This document shows positions 1 through 6,295 of a stretch of 13,042 nt of DNA, piece after piece. Source of the DNA: an uncultured cyanobacterium (GTDB taxonomy: Bacteria; Cyanobacteriota; Cyanobacteriia; PCC-6307; Cyanobiaceae); NCBI GenBank assembly GCA_903862155.1, contig CAIOXF010000095.1, forward strand, positions 1 to 13,042, read 5' to 3'. Each line of letters opens with the position of its first letter. The stretch's first letter is position 1. The translations under genes were made by a program, and so were the position numbers. The notes below the pieces were generated by a model. It saw only the letters and a list, made by a program, of their open reading frames with translations. It made no database searches and was not told the DNA's origin.

Positions 1-1356
1 GCCGCCCTGGAGGCCGAACGCAGCGCCGCCCAGCGGGCCCTGGCCCCCCAGCAACAGCGCCAGCAGCAGCTCCATGAGCGCCTCACCCAGCTAGCCGCTG
101 CCATCGAAGGCGACAGCAAACGGCAACAAGAGCTGGAAACCCTGATCACCCCGCTACAGCAGCAACTGGCCGCCGTGGAATCAGCCGAGGCCAATGCCGA
201 AGCCTCTGGGGATGCCGCTCGCTGGCAGGGGCTCCAGCAGGAGCTGGAGGCGGCTGATGCCGCCCTGGCCAGCGCCCGCCAGCAACGCGACTCCCTGCTG
301 GCCGCCCGGCGCGAACGGGCCCTGGCGGCCGAGCGGGTGGCCAGCCAGCTCCAGGCCCTCACCAACGACGAGCAGCGGCTGGTGCAGGCCGTGCAGGCCC
401 TGGTGGCCGAACGGGCCCAGTGGAAGGAGCGCCAGCAGGCTGATCAGCAGAAACGCCAGGAGCTGGAGGCTCGCCAGGGCGAGCTGCGGACCCGCTTCGG
501 CGAACGGCGCCGGGCCCGCGATGCAGCGGAAGCGGCGCTGGCCGGCCGGCGTCAGGCGCTGCAGCAGCGCCAGTGGGACCTGCAGCGCCTGGGCGAGGAA
601 CTGCAGGCCCTGGCCGAAGAGCAGCGCAGCGGCACCCTGCGGCTGGAGCAGATGGAGCGGGAACTGCCCGATCCACGGCCCGAAATCCCCGAAGAAGTGC
701 GCGAGAACGGGCTGGAGGCCCTGCAGGCCGAGCTGCGCAGCCTGCAGCAACGCATGGAAGCGCTCGAGCCCGTGAACATGCTGGCCCTCGAAGAGCTGGA
801 ACAGCTGGAGCAGCGCCTGGCCGATCTGGAGGAGCGGCTGGAGGTGCTCAGCAAGGAGCGCGAGGAGCTGCTGCTGCGGATCGAAACCGTGGCCACCCTG
901 CGCCAGGAGGCGTTCATGGAGGCGTTCACCGCCGTGGACGGCCACTTCCGCACGATCTTTGCTGGCCTCTCCGATGGCGAGGGCTTCCTGCAGCTGGAAA
1001 ACCCTGAGGCGCCGCTGGAGGGGGGCCTCACCCTGGTGGCCCATCCCAAAGGCAAGGCGGTGCGGCGGCTGGCGGCCATGAGCGGCGGCGAGAAGTCGCT
1101 TACCGCCTTGAGTTTCCTGTTTGCGCTGCAGCGGTTCCGCCCCTCACCGTTTTATGCCCTCGATGAGGTGGATTCCTTCCTCGATGGTGTGAACGTGGAG
1201 CGGCTTGCGGCGCTGATCGCGAACCAGGCCGACGACGCCCAGTTTCTGGTGGTGAGCCACCGCCGCCCCATGATCGCGGCGGCCACCCGCACGATCGGCG
1301 TCACCCAGGCGCGGGGTGCCCACACCCAGGTGGTGGGGCTTCCCCCTGCGGCCTGA
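1..1356 (+). CDS. smc: Chromosome segregation ATPase SMC, C-terminal part (5' end outside window)
   Basis: The reading frame is open from the first base, so this is the 3' part (451 codons) of a gene that starts upstream. SMC dimers compact the chromosome by ATP-driven loop extrusion with ScpA/ScpB-type partners. Visible residues 1 to about 300 are a long Q/E/L/R-rich coiled coil, the returning arm after the hinge. The C-terminal ATPase head follows: the ABC signature MSGGEKSL lies at visible residues 360-367, Walker B and D-loop FYALDEVDSFLD with the Asp-Glu pair at 388-389, and the switch histidine in VVSHRRPM near 420. The hinge and the N-terminal Walker A half are not in the window. The PRC-barrel gene begins 45 bases after the stop on the same strand. 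Identification is firm; nothing looks broken in the visible part. Confidence 0.95.
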   Translation, partial: AALEAERSAAQRALAPQQQRQQQLHERLTQLAAAIEGDSKRQQELETLITPLQQQLAAVESAEANAEASGDAARWQGLQQELEAADAALASARQQRDSLLAARRERALAAERVASQLQALTNDEQRLVQAVQALVAERAQWKERQQADQQKRQELEARQGELRTRFGERRRARDAAEAALAGRRQALQQRQWDLQRLGEELQALAEEQRSGTLRLEQMERELPDPRPEIPEEVRENGLEALQAELRSLQQRMEALEPVNMLALEELEQLEQRLADLEERLEVLSKEREELLLRIETVATLRQEAFMEAFTAVDGHFRTIFAGLSDGEGFLQLENPEAPLEGGLTLVAHPKGKAVRRLAAMSGGEKSLTALSFLFALQRFRPSPFYALDEVDSFLDGVNVERLAALIANQADDAQFLVVSHRRPMIAAATRTIGVTQARGAHTQVVGLPPAA

Positions 1357-1401
1357 GATGGCGGCCTGCGTCACAATGGCTCGACTGGGCCCCCGGCCGA
1401 C

Positions 1402-2391
1402 TTGACCTCCTCCATCCCTCCCTCCGCAGATCCCGGGGCCAATGCGCCCAGCGACCGGCTGTGGCTGCGCTCGGAGCTGATGGGCACCCAGGTGATCACC
1501 CGCGATACGGGCCGGCGCCTGGGCGTGGTGGGCGAGGTGGTGGTGGATATCGACCGCCGCGAAGTGGTGGCCCTGGGTCTGCGCGACAACCCCCTCACCC
1601 GCTTCCTGCCGGGCCTGCCCCGCTGGATGCCGCTCGATCGCATCCGCCAGGTGGGCGACGTGATCCTGGTGGATTCGGCCGATTCCCTGGCCGAATCGTT
1701 CAACCCCGATCGCTACAGCAAGGTGATCAACTGCCAGGTGATTACCGAGGCCGGCGAGCAGCTGGGGCGGGTGCTGGGCTTCAGCTTCGACATCGAAACC
1801 GGCGAGCTCAACACGCTGGTGATCGGCGCTCTGGGTGTACCGCTGCTAGGGGAGGGCGTGCTCAGCACCTGGGAACTCACGGTGGAGGAGATCGTGAGTT
1901 CCGGCCCCGACCGGATCATTGTTTATGAGGGTGCCGACGAGAAGCTCAAGCAGCTCGGCACCGGCCTGCTGGAGAAGCTGGGCATCGGCGGCCCGAGTTG
2001 GGAGCAGGAAGAGCGGGAGCGTTTCCGCGGCACGATGGTGCCGGTGGAAAACCAGCTCGCAGCGGGCCAAGCCGTGGCCAGCGAACAGCGCCGCATCCAG
2101 CCCGCTACCACCAGCAGCTTCGAGCCGGAAGAGCAGCTCGAATACGTGGAACGGGAAGAGCGCCGCGAGCGCGAACCCCTGCGCCAGCGCCGCTACCTCG
2201 ATGACGACGAACCGGGGAACTACAGCCGGGATCGCTTCAGCGAGCCCGATTACCGGGAACCCCGCTACCGCGAGCCCGCCTACGACGACGAACGTCCCAG
2301 CAGAGGCCGCGGACTGGACGCTCGCCCAGATCCCCGCCGCGCCGAGCCCCGACCGGAGCCCGGCAACCGCGACTACGACGATCCCTGGTGA
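1402..2391 (+). CDS. PRC-barrel domain protein with charged disordered tail
   Basis: This 329-residue protein has two PRC-barrel-like modules, at about residues 22-95 and 105-175 (second one: INCQVITEAGEQLGRVLG, DIETGELNTLVIG). PRC-barrels are small beta folds found in RNA-processing proteins (RimM) and in photosynthetic reaction-centre H subunits. There is no membrane segment or signal peptide. Residues about 245-329 form a low-complexity Arg/Glu/Asp/Pro/Tyr tail with YREP repeats, surely disordered. The start is TTG at 1402; the next in-frame ATG (1480) would cut into the first domain, and an ATG at 1376 is in another frame and stops at once. No clear Shine-Dalgarno is seen. CACAAT at 1372-1377 could be a -10 box. 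The family commonly follows smc in picocyanobacteria; its function is not established. Thylakoid or RNA roles are only guesses. Confidence 0.85.
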   Translation: MTSSIPPSADPGANAPSDRLWLRSELMGTQVITRDTGRRLGVVGEVVVDIDRREVVALGLRDNPLTRFLPGLPRWMPLDRIRQVGDVILVDSADSLAESFNPDRYSKVINCQVITEAGEQLGRVLGFSFDIETGELNTLVIGALGVPLLGEGVLSTWELTVEEIVSSGPDRIIVYEGADEKLKQLGTGLLEKLGIGGPSWEQEERERFRGTMVPVENQLAAGQAVASEQRRIQPATTSSFEPEEQLEYVEREERREREPLRQRRYLDDDEPGNYSRDRFSEPDYREPRYREPAYDDERPSRGRGLDARPDPRRAEPRPEPGNRDYDDPW

Positions 2392-2400
2392 GCTCAGGCG

Positions 2401-2420
2401 GGAGCGCTGATCAGCGCTCC
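2401..2420. repeat. Perfect 20-bp palindrome at convergent gene ends
   Basis: GGAGCGCTGATCAGCGCTCC is identical to its own reverse complement over all 20 bases. It starts nine bases after the stop of the PRC-barrel gene and contains the stop codon of msrB, which converges on it. It could fold as a hairpin in both transcripts (8 bp with a 4-base loop) and act as a bidirectional terminator, but no T-run follows on either side, so termination is only inferred. Confidence 0.55.
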
Positions 2421-2812
2421 TCGAACTGCAGCGACGCCGAGTTCACGCAATAGCGCAGGCCCGTGGGCTGGGGGCCGTCGGGGAACACGTGACCCAGGTG
2501 GGCATCACACGCCGAGCACTTGATCTCGGTGCGCACCATGCCATGGCTGGTGTCGTCATGGAAGGTGATCGCCCCGGGCTTGGCCCCATCCCAGAAGCTG
2601 GGCCAGCCGGTGCCGGACTCGAACTTGGTGTCGGAGCTGAACAGCTCGCTGCCGCAGCACACACAGCGGTACATGCCCTTGGCCTTGTTGTCCCAGTAGA
2701 TGCCGGTGAAAGCGCGCTCCGTACCCCCTTGGCGGGCAACAGCGAACTGCTCGGGGGTGAGCTGGCTGCGCCAATCCTGGTCGCTGCGCTCCACCTTCTG
2801 TTGCTCGTCCAC
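2411..2812 (-). CDS. msrB: Peptide-methionine (R)-S-oxide reductase MsrB
   Basis: MsrB reduces methionine-R-sulfoxide in oxidised proteins back to methionine with electrons from thioredoxin, a repair role useful in a photosynthetic cell. The 133-residue length is normal for a stand-alone MsrB. The two structural zinc-binding CxxC motifs are present (Cys50/Cys53 and Cys99/Cys102), as are SGTGWPSFW (about 66-74), HLGHVF (105-110) and the catalytic Cys122 in RYCVNSASL. There is no signal peptide, so it is cytosolic. The start is GTG, just five bases after the stop of the LpxB-related gene upstream on the same strand, so the two are very likely co-transcribed. Its stop codon lies inside a 20-bp palindrome shared with the end of the convergent PRC-barrel gene. 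Confidence 0.96.
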   Translation of the reverse strand: MDEQQKVERSDQDWRSQLTPEQFAVARQGGTERAFTGIYWDNKAKGMYRCVCCGSELFSSDTKFESGTGWPSFWDGAKPGAITFHDDTSHGMVRTEIKCSACDAHLGHVFPDGPQPTGLRYCVNSASLQFEER

Positions 2813-2817
2813 CGGAA

Positions 2818-4134
2818 TCAGGTGCGGGTAGGAGGCAGGCTAGGCAGCAGGCCCTCCACCATGGCCGCCAGCGACGCCACCGCACCGGGCTGCCCCCGCA
2901 GGCTGCGCAGGTCGTCGCGCATGCCAGCCAACCGCTCCGGAGAGGTCAACCAGTCGGCAGCTTCCTCGGCAATTGCAGCCGGGGTCACGGCACCCACCCG
3001 CTCCGGCACCACCATCCGCCCAGCGGCGATGTTGGGCCAGGCCAGAAAGCCCCGGTGGCGCATGCGCCAGGCCGTGAGCGCCACCCCAAGCAAGCGGCGC
3101 AGCAACGGCAGGCGGGCCAGCAGGCCCAGCCAGCCATCCCAGGCCTGCATTACATGCAAATGCTGGGTGGGCACCAGCACGATCATCGGCACCCCAAGGG
3201 CTCCGAGCTCAGCGGTATTGGCCCCCACGGTGGTGAGGGCCAGGGTGCACTGGGAGAGGGCGGCGTGGGCCGGCTGCTCAGTGAGCAGCTCGATCGTGGT
3301 GCCAGCGGAGGTGCGCAGGGCCTGGCCGCCGGGCAGGGTGCCGCCCACCGGCTCCGGCAGCCCGGATTCATAAAAGCGGGCGATGGGATTGGCCGGCCCG
3401 GCGTAACCCAGGAGTTCGGCAGGAGACGTGGTGGGCGCCACTGGCAAGAGAAAGCGGGAGCCAGGGCGCAGGGCCGCGAGGCGATCGGCCGCCTCCAACA
3501 GGAACGGCATGCCCACCTGCAACTTGGCCCGCTTGGAGCCCGGCAGGAGCGCCACCCATTCGCCGTTAGGCAGTGGCGAACGGCTGCGGGCATCGGCCGA
3601 GAGATCCGCCATCAGATCGCCCACCACCGTGCAGCGCTCACGCCAACGGGCCGGCAAGCGCTCCGCGGCGGCGGGCCCCATCGCAGCGATGCGGTCATTC
3701 CACTGGGGCCAGCGCGCCACCCATTCGGCGTAGGTGACGTGGCGGTACCCAAGCCGGGCCGAAAGCAGCACGCTCCAGAACTGATCTCCGCCGAGAAACA
3801 CCACCACCCCCCGGCGGGGCCAGTGGGCGTAGCGCCAGGGGCTCAGCAGCAACGGCCAGAACTGACTGGCGCGGGTGATGCGCTCGAACAACCCCCAGCC
3901 CTCGGCCACCCGGTGCTCGCTGCCGGTGGCATTCGGACAGGGCACAAGCACCAGACGCAGCGCCAGCGCCGCACCGGGCACCAACGGGCGAAGCGACAGA
4001 TCCGCATGCAGGCGGCTCACCAGGGGACGCACCCAGGTGCTCAGCTCACCGGGCCCATTGCTCACCAACACAATGGTGGCCTCAGGCGGCGGTGGGGCTT
4101 CAGGGACAGGCACCACGCGGGCAGGTCGGATCAC
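2818..4134 (-). CDS. Lipid-A-disaccharide synthase-related glycosyltransferase (LpxB-like)
   Basis: A 438-residue GT-B fold protein resembling the cyanobacterial family described as lipid-A-disaccharide synthase-related. Visible landmarks: SNGPGE (25-30) in the N-terminal Rossmann half, where LpxB has a similar Gly-rich turn; VGDLMAD (171-177); LLPGSKRAKL (196-205), equivalent to the GSR motif; TTVGANTAELGALGVPMIVL (301-320), the nucleotide-sugar site; and PNIAAGRMVVPE (367-378), which matches the LpxB motif around PNxxAGxxxxPE. It is longer than true LpxB (about 380-390 residues). True LpxB joins UDP-diacylglucosamine to lipid X; whether this protein does that or transfers another sugar cannot be told. 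The start is GTG, 23 bases downstream of tRNA-Leu; msrB follows after five bases. No signal peptide is evident. Confidence 0.82.
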   Translation of the reverse strand: MIRPARVVPVPEAPPPPEATIVLVSNGPGELSTWVRPLVSRLHADLSLRPLVPGAALALRLVLVPCPNATGSEHRVAEGWGLFERITRASQFWPLLLSPWRYAHWPRRGVVVFLGGDQFWSVLLSARLGYRHVTYAEWVARWPQWNDRIAAMGPAAAERLPARWRERCTVVGDLMADLSADARSRSPLPNGEWVALLPGSKRAKLQVGMPFLLEAADRLAALRPGSRFLLPVAPTTSPAELLGYAGPANPIARFYESGLPEPVGGTLPGGQALRTSAGTTIELLTEQPAHAALSQCTLALTTVGANTAELGALGVPMIVLVPTQHLHVMQAWDGWLGLLARLPLLRRLLGVALTAWRMRHRGFLAWPNIAAGRMVVPERVGAVTPAAIAEEAADWLTSPERLAGMRDDLRSLRGQPGAVASLAAMVEGLLPSLPPTRT

Positions 4135-4157
4135 GCCTGGCGGTGCAGAAGAGAAAG

Positions 4158-4239
4158 TGCGGATGGCGAGACTTGAACTCGCAAGGCCGAAGCCACACGC
4201 CCCTCAAACGTGCGTGTCTACCAATTCCACCACATCCGC
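4158..4239 (-). tRNA. trnL: tRNA-Leu (anticodon GAG)
   Basis: An 82-base class II tRNA on the minus strand. The acceptor stem GCGGATG pairs with CATCCGC (4159-4165), with A at 4158 as discriminator; CCA is not encoded. The D-stem is GTG/CAC with GG in the loop. The anticodon stem is CACGT/GCGTG (one G-T wobble) around the loop TTGAGGG, giving anticodon GAG at 4203-4205, which reads CUC and CUU. The long variable arm GGC-TTCG-GCC is typical of tRNA-Leu. The T-arm is GCGAG-TTCAAGT-CTCGC. The glycosyltransferase gene begins 23 bases downstream on the same strand, so the two may share a transcript. Confidence 0.96.
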
Positions 4240-4246
4240 ATGTGAT

Positions 4247-4267
4247 GCGAAGGCGCCTGGCCTTCGC
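4247..4267. repeat. Inverted repeat between tRNA-Leu and accC
   Basis: GCGAAGGC and GCCTTCGC form a perfect 8-bp inverted repeat around a 5-base loop (GCCTG). It lies between the 5' end of tRNA-Leu and the putative divergent -10 boxes. In a leftward transcript starting just upstream it would form a hairpin in the tRNA 5' leader; for accC it would sit near the -35 position. No T-run follows, so it does not look like a simple terminator. Confidence 0.5.
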
Positions 4268-4272
4268 GGCGA

Positions 4273-4280
4273 ACTATACC
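4273..4280. promoter_or_regulatory. Overlapping candidate -10 boxes for tRNA-Leu (-) and accC (+)
   Basis: The sequence ACTATACC reads TATAGT on the minus strand (4273-4278), 34 bases upstream of the mature tRNA, and TATACC on the plus strand (4275-4280), 49 bases before the accC ATG. Each matches TATAAT at four or five positions. No convincing -35 boxes are visible. This is a pattern-based guess in the only gap between the divergent genes. Confidence 0.35.
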
Positions 4281-4328
4281 CATCGGCCCTGCCCCGGAAG
4301 GCCCGGTGAGCGCTGATACAGTCCGCCG

Positions 4329-5687
4329 ATGCCCATCAGCAAGCTGCTGATCGCCAATCGCGGCGAGATCGCCCTGAGAATCCTGCGCAGCTGCCGGGAA
4401 CTGGGCATCCCCACGGTTGCTGTGTACAGCACCGTCGACCGCAACGCCCTGCACGTTCAGCTGGCCGATGAGGCCGTATGCGTGGGCGAGGCCCCCAGCT
4501 CCAAGAGCTACCTCAATATTCCGAACATCCTGGCGGCCGCCACCTCCCGCGGGGCCGACGCCATCCATCCCGGCTACGGATTTCTGGCAGAGAACGACAA
4601 GTTCGCCGAAATCTGCGCCGATCACGGCATCACCTTTGTGGGCCCGTCGCCCGAGGCGATCCGCTCGATGGGCGATAAATCCACCGCCAAGGCCACGATG
4701 CAGAAGGTGGGGGTGCCCACCATCCCTGGCAGCGAGGGCCTGCTCAACAGCGTGGATGAGGCGGCCCGCCTGGCTGATGCCATGGGCTACCCCGTGATGA
4801 TCAAGGCCACCGCCGGCGGCGGCGGCCGGGGCATGCGCCTGGTGCCCAGCGCCGACCAGCTCGACAACCTGTTCAAGGCGGCCCAGGGGGAAGCGGAAGC
4901 GGCCTTCGGCAACCCGGGCCTCTACATGGAGAAATTCATCGACCGGCCCCGGCACGTGGAAGTGCAGGTGCTGGCCGATCGCCACGGCAACGTGGTGCAC
5001 GTGGGTGAGCGCGACTGCTCCATCCAGCGCCGGCACCAGAAACTGCTGGAGGAGGCCCCCAGCGTGGCCATCGACGCCGACATCCGGCGTCAGATGGGAG
5101 AAGCCGCTGTGGCCGCAGCCCGCACCATCGGCTACGAGGGCGCCGGCACCGTGGAGTTCCTGGTGGATCGCACCGGGAGCTTCTATTTCATGGAGATGAA
5201 CACCCGGATCCAGGTGGAGCATCCGGTCACCGAGATGGTGACAGGCGTGGATCTGATCGCCGAACAGCTGCGCATCGCCGGCGGCGAACCGATCTCGATG
5301 AAGCAGGAGGAGATCAAGCTCGAGGGGCACGCCATCGAGGTGCGGATCAACGCCGAAGACCCCCGCCAGAACTTCCGCCCGGCTCCGGGCAAGATCACCG
5401 GCTGGCTGCCACCGGGCGGTCCTGGCGTGCGCTTCGACAGCCACGTGTACACGGGCTACGAAATCCCGCCCTTCTACGACTCCCTGATCGGAAAGCTCAT
5501 CGTGTGGGGCCGCGACCGCGACCATGCGCTCAAGCGCCTGCGCCGCGCGCTCTCCGAATGTGCCGTGACCGGCATCCCCACCACGATCGACTTCCACCTC
5601 CAGTTGCTGGATCGGCCCGAGTTCCAGGCCGGAGAGGTGCACACGAAGTTCGTGGAGCAGGAAATGCTCGGCCAGCAGGGCAAGTAG
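4329..5687 (+). CDS. accC: Acetyl-CoA carboxylase, biotin carboxylase subunit
   Basis: AccC carries out the first half-reaction of acetyl-CoA carboxylase: ATP and bicarbonate carboxylate biotin on AccB, feeding malonyl-CoA synthesis for fatty acids and thylakoid lipids. The 452-residue protein has the usual length and order: N-terminal pre-ATP-grasp domain (LLIANRGEIALRI at 6-18, HPGYGFLAEN at 80-89), ATP-grasp domain with Lys159 and the glycine-rich loop GGGGRGM (163-169), His209, ERDCSIQRRHQK (227-238) with Lys238, Glu276, the metal and catalytic cluster MEMNTRIQVEHP (288-299), then the C-terminal biotin carboxylase domain with Arg339 in EVRINAED. All key residues are intact. The ATG start gives the conserved N-terminus. 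It stands alone on the plus strand: tRNA-Leu is divergent, yggT is convergent with only three bases between stop codons. Confidence 0.98.
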   Translation: MPISKLLIANRGEIALRILRSCRELGIPTVAVYSTVDRNALHVQLADEAVCVGEAPSSKSYLNIPNILAAATSRGADAIHPGYGFLAENDKFAEICADHGITFVGPSPEAIRSMGDKSTAKATMQKVGVPTIPGSEGLLNSVDEAARLADAMGYPVMIKATAGGGGRGMRLVPSADQLDNLFKAAQGEAEAAFGNPGLYMEKFIDRPRHVEVQVLADRHGNVVHVGERDCSIQRRHQKLLEEAPSVAIDADIRRQMGEAAVAAARTIGYEGAGTVEFLVDRTGSFYFMEMNTRIQVEHPVTEMVTGVDLIAEQLRIAGGEPISMKQEEIKLEGHAIEVRINAEDPRQNFRPAPGKITGWLPPGGPGVRFDSHVYTGYEIPPFYDSLIGKLIVWGRDRDHALKRLRRALSECAVTGIPTTIDFHLQLLDRPEFQAGEVHTKFVEQEMLGQQGK

Positions 5688-5690
5688 GGA

Positions 5691-6014
5691 TCAGGCCACA
5701 GGGATGTGGCTCAGCATCAGCTGGGTTACCAGGCCCTGCTGACCCACGAGCAGCTCACGGATCAGGCTGATCAACCCCACCCACACCACCGGGGTCACGT
5801 CCACACCGCCGATCGGCTGAATCAGCCGGCGGGTGGGGGCCAGCAGGGGCTCGGTGGGCCAGCCGATCAGGCGCATGGCCCCCTGGTTCAAGTTCACCTG
5901 GGGGTACCAGGTGAGCACGATCCGGAACAGGAACAGCAGGGTCCAGGCCCCCAGGAGCAGGCCGAGCACAAGGTGGGCAATGGCCAGTGGTCCCCCGGTG
6001 AACAGCCCCGTCAC
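5691..6014 (-). CDS. YggT family membrane protein
   Basis: A 107-residue integral membrane protein of the YggT (Ycf19-like) family. It has two hydrophobic segments, about residues 11-33 and 74-92, and between them the family motif region WYPQVNLNQ (36-44) and PTEPLLAPTRRLIQPIGGVD (53-72). In cyanobacteria and chloroplasts the relatives are linked to thylakoid or nucleoid organisation, but the biochemical role is not settled. The start is GTG, and no in-frame ATG lies just upstream. It is divergent from psbX, with an 87-base gap containing a strong dyad, and converges on accC with three bases between the stops. Confidence 0.88.
   Translation of the reverse strand: MTGLFTGGPLAIAHLVLGLLLGAWTLLFLFRIVLTWYPQVNLNQGAMRLIGWPTEPLLAPTRRLIQPIGGVDVTPVVWVGLISLIRELLVGQQGLVTQLMLSHIPVA
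5695..5710. repeat. Short hairpin at accC/yggT convergent ends
   Basis: GCCACA-GGGA-TGTGGC is a perfect 6-bp inverted repeat with a 4-base loop, starting seven bases after the accC stop and lying inside the last codons of yggT. It could terminate accC transcription, but no U-tract follows, so this is a weak assignment. Confidence 0.3.
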
Positions 6015-6042
6015 AAAGCTCTAAGCATGGGTGTGCTCAGCG

Positions 6043-6065
6043 TAGGCAGCGACGGTCGCTGCCTA
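6043..6065. promoter_or_regulatory. 23-bp dyad between yggT and psbX, possible operator
   Basis: TAGGCAGCGAC (6043-6053) and GTCGCTGCCTA (6055-6065) are exact reverse complements around a single G. The right end overlaps TAGGAT (6063-6068), which resembles a -10 box (four of six) and would place the psbX transcript start near 6075. Such symmetry in a divergent promoter region suggests a repressor or activator site; as RNA it would be a 10-bp stem with a CGG loop. No known binding motif was recognised. Confidence 0.5.
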
Positions 6066-6101
6066 GGATCCCCGCACCGCTGACTACCGGGACGCGCGCG
6101 C

Positions 6102-6224
6102 ATGACCCCATCCCTCGCCAACTTTCTGAGCAGCCTCGTGTGGGGTGCCGTGATCGTGGTGGTGCCGATCACCGTGGCCCTGATCCTGATCAGCCAGAAC
6201 GACCGGCTCGACCGCAAGCTCTGA
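6102..6224 (+). CDS. psbX: Photosystem II reaction centre protein PsbX
   Basis: A 40-residue single-span membrane protein beginning MTPSLANFLSSLVWGAVIVV and continuing through a hydrophobic stretch (about residues 10-31) to ISQNDRLDRKL. The N-terminal MTPSLANFL and the ISQxDR end after the span are characteristic of cyanobacterial PsbX (short form, about 39-40 residues). PsbX sits at the edge of the PSII core near cytochrome b559 and helps plastoquinone exchange at the QB site. The ATG start gives the conserved N-terminus. The gene is divergent from yggT, and ycf66 follows after 71 bases. The gap upstream contains the 23-bp dyad, a candidate control site. Confidence 0.95.
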   Translation: MTPSLANFLSSLVWGAVIVVVPITVALILISQNDRLDRKL

Positions 6225-6295
6225 GTTCCGGCCTGACGGCACTCCCTAAAGTGGTCTGAACGACTCTGACGGGTGAAACGCCCGGGTGAGCCCCA

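Noticed and set aside
181..1044. 287-codon open frame on the minus strand opposite smc
   Set aside because: Its Leu/Gln/Gly-rich composition mirrors the coiled-coil codons of smc; no start signal or domain.
1376..1405. ATG at 1376 as a start for the PRC-barrel gene
   Set aside because: It is in a different frame and reaches TGA at 1403 after nine codons. The TTG at 1402 keeps the whole first domain.
3055..4176. 373-codon open frame on the plus strand opposite the LpxB-related gene and overlapping the tRNA
   Set aside because: Low-complexity Gly/His/Gln/Arg-rich translation without motifs; it runs into the 3' end of tRNA-Leu. Antisense shadow.
4218..5642. Long open frame (474 codons) on the minus strand opposite accC
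   Set aside because: It is antisense to an intact, highly conserved accC. Its His/Gly/Ala/Val/Leu-rich translation shows no domain. This is typical of high-GC DNA, where stop codons are rare in the shadow frames.
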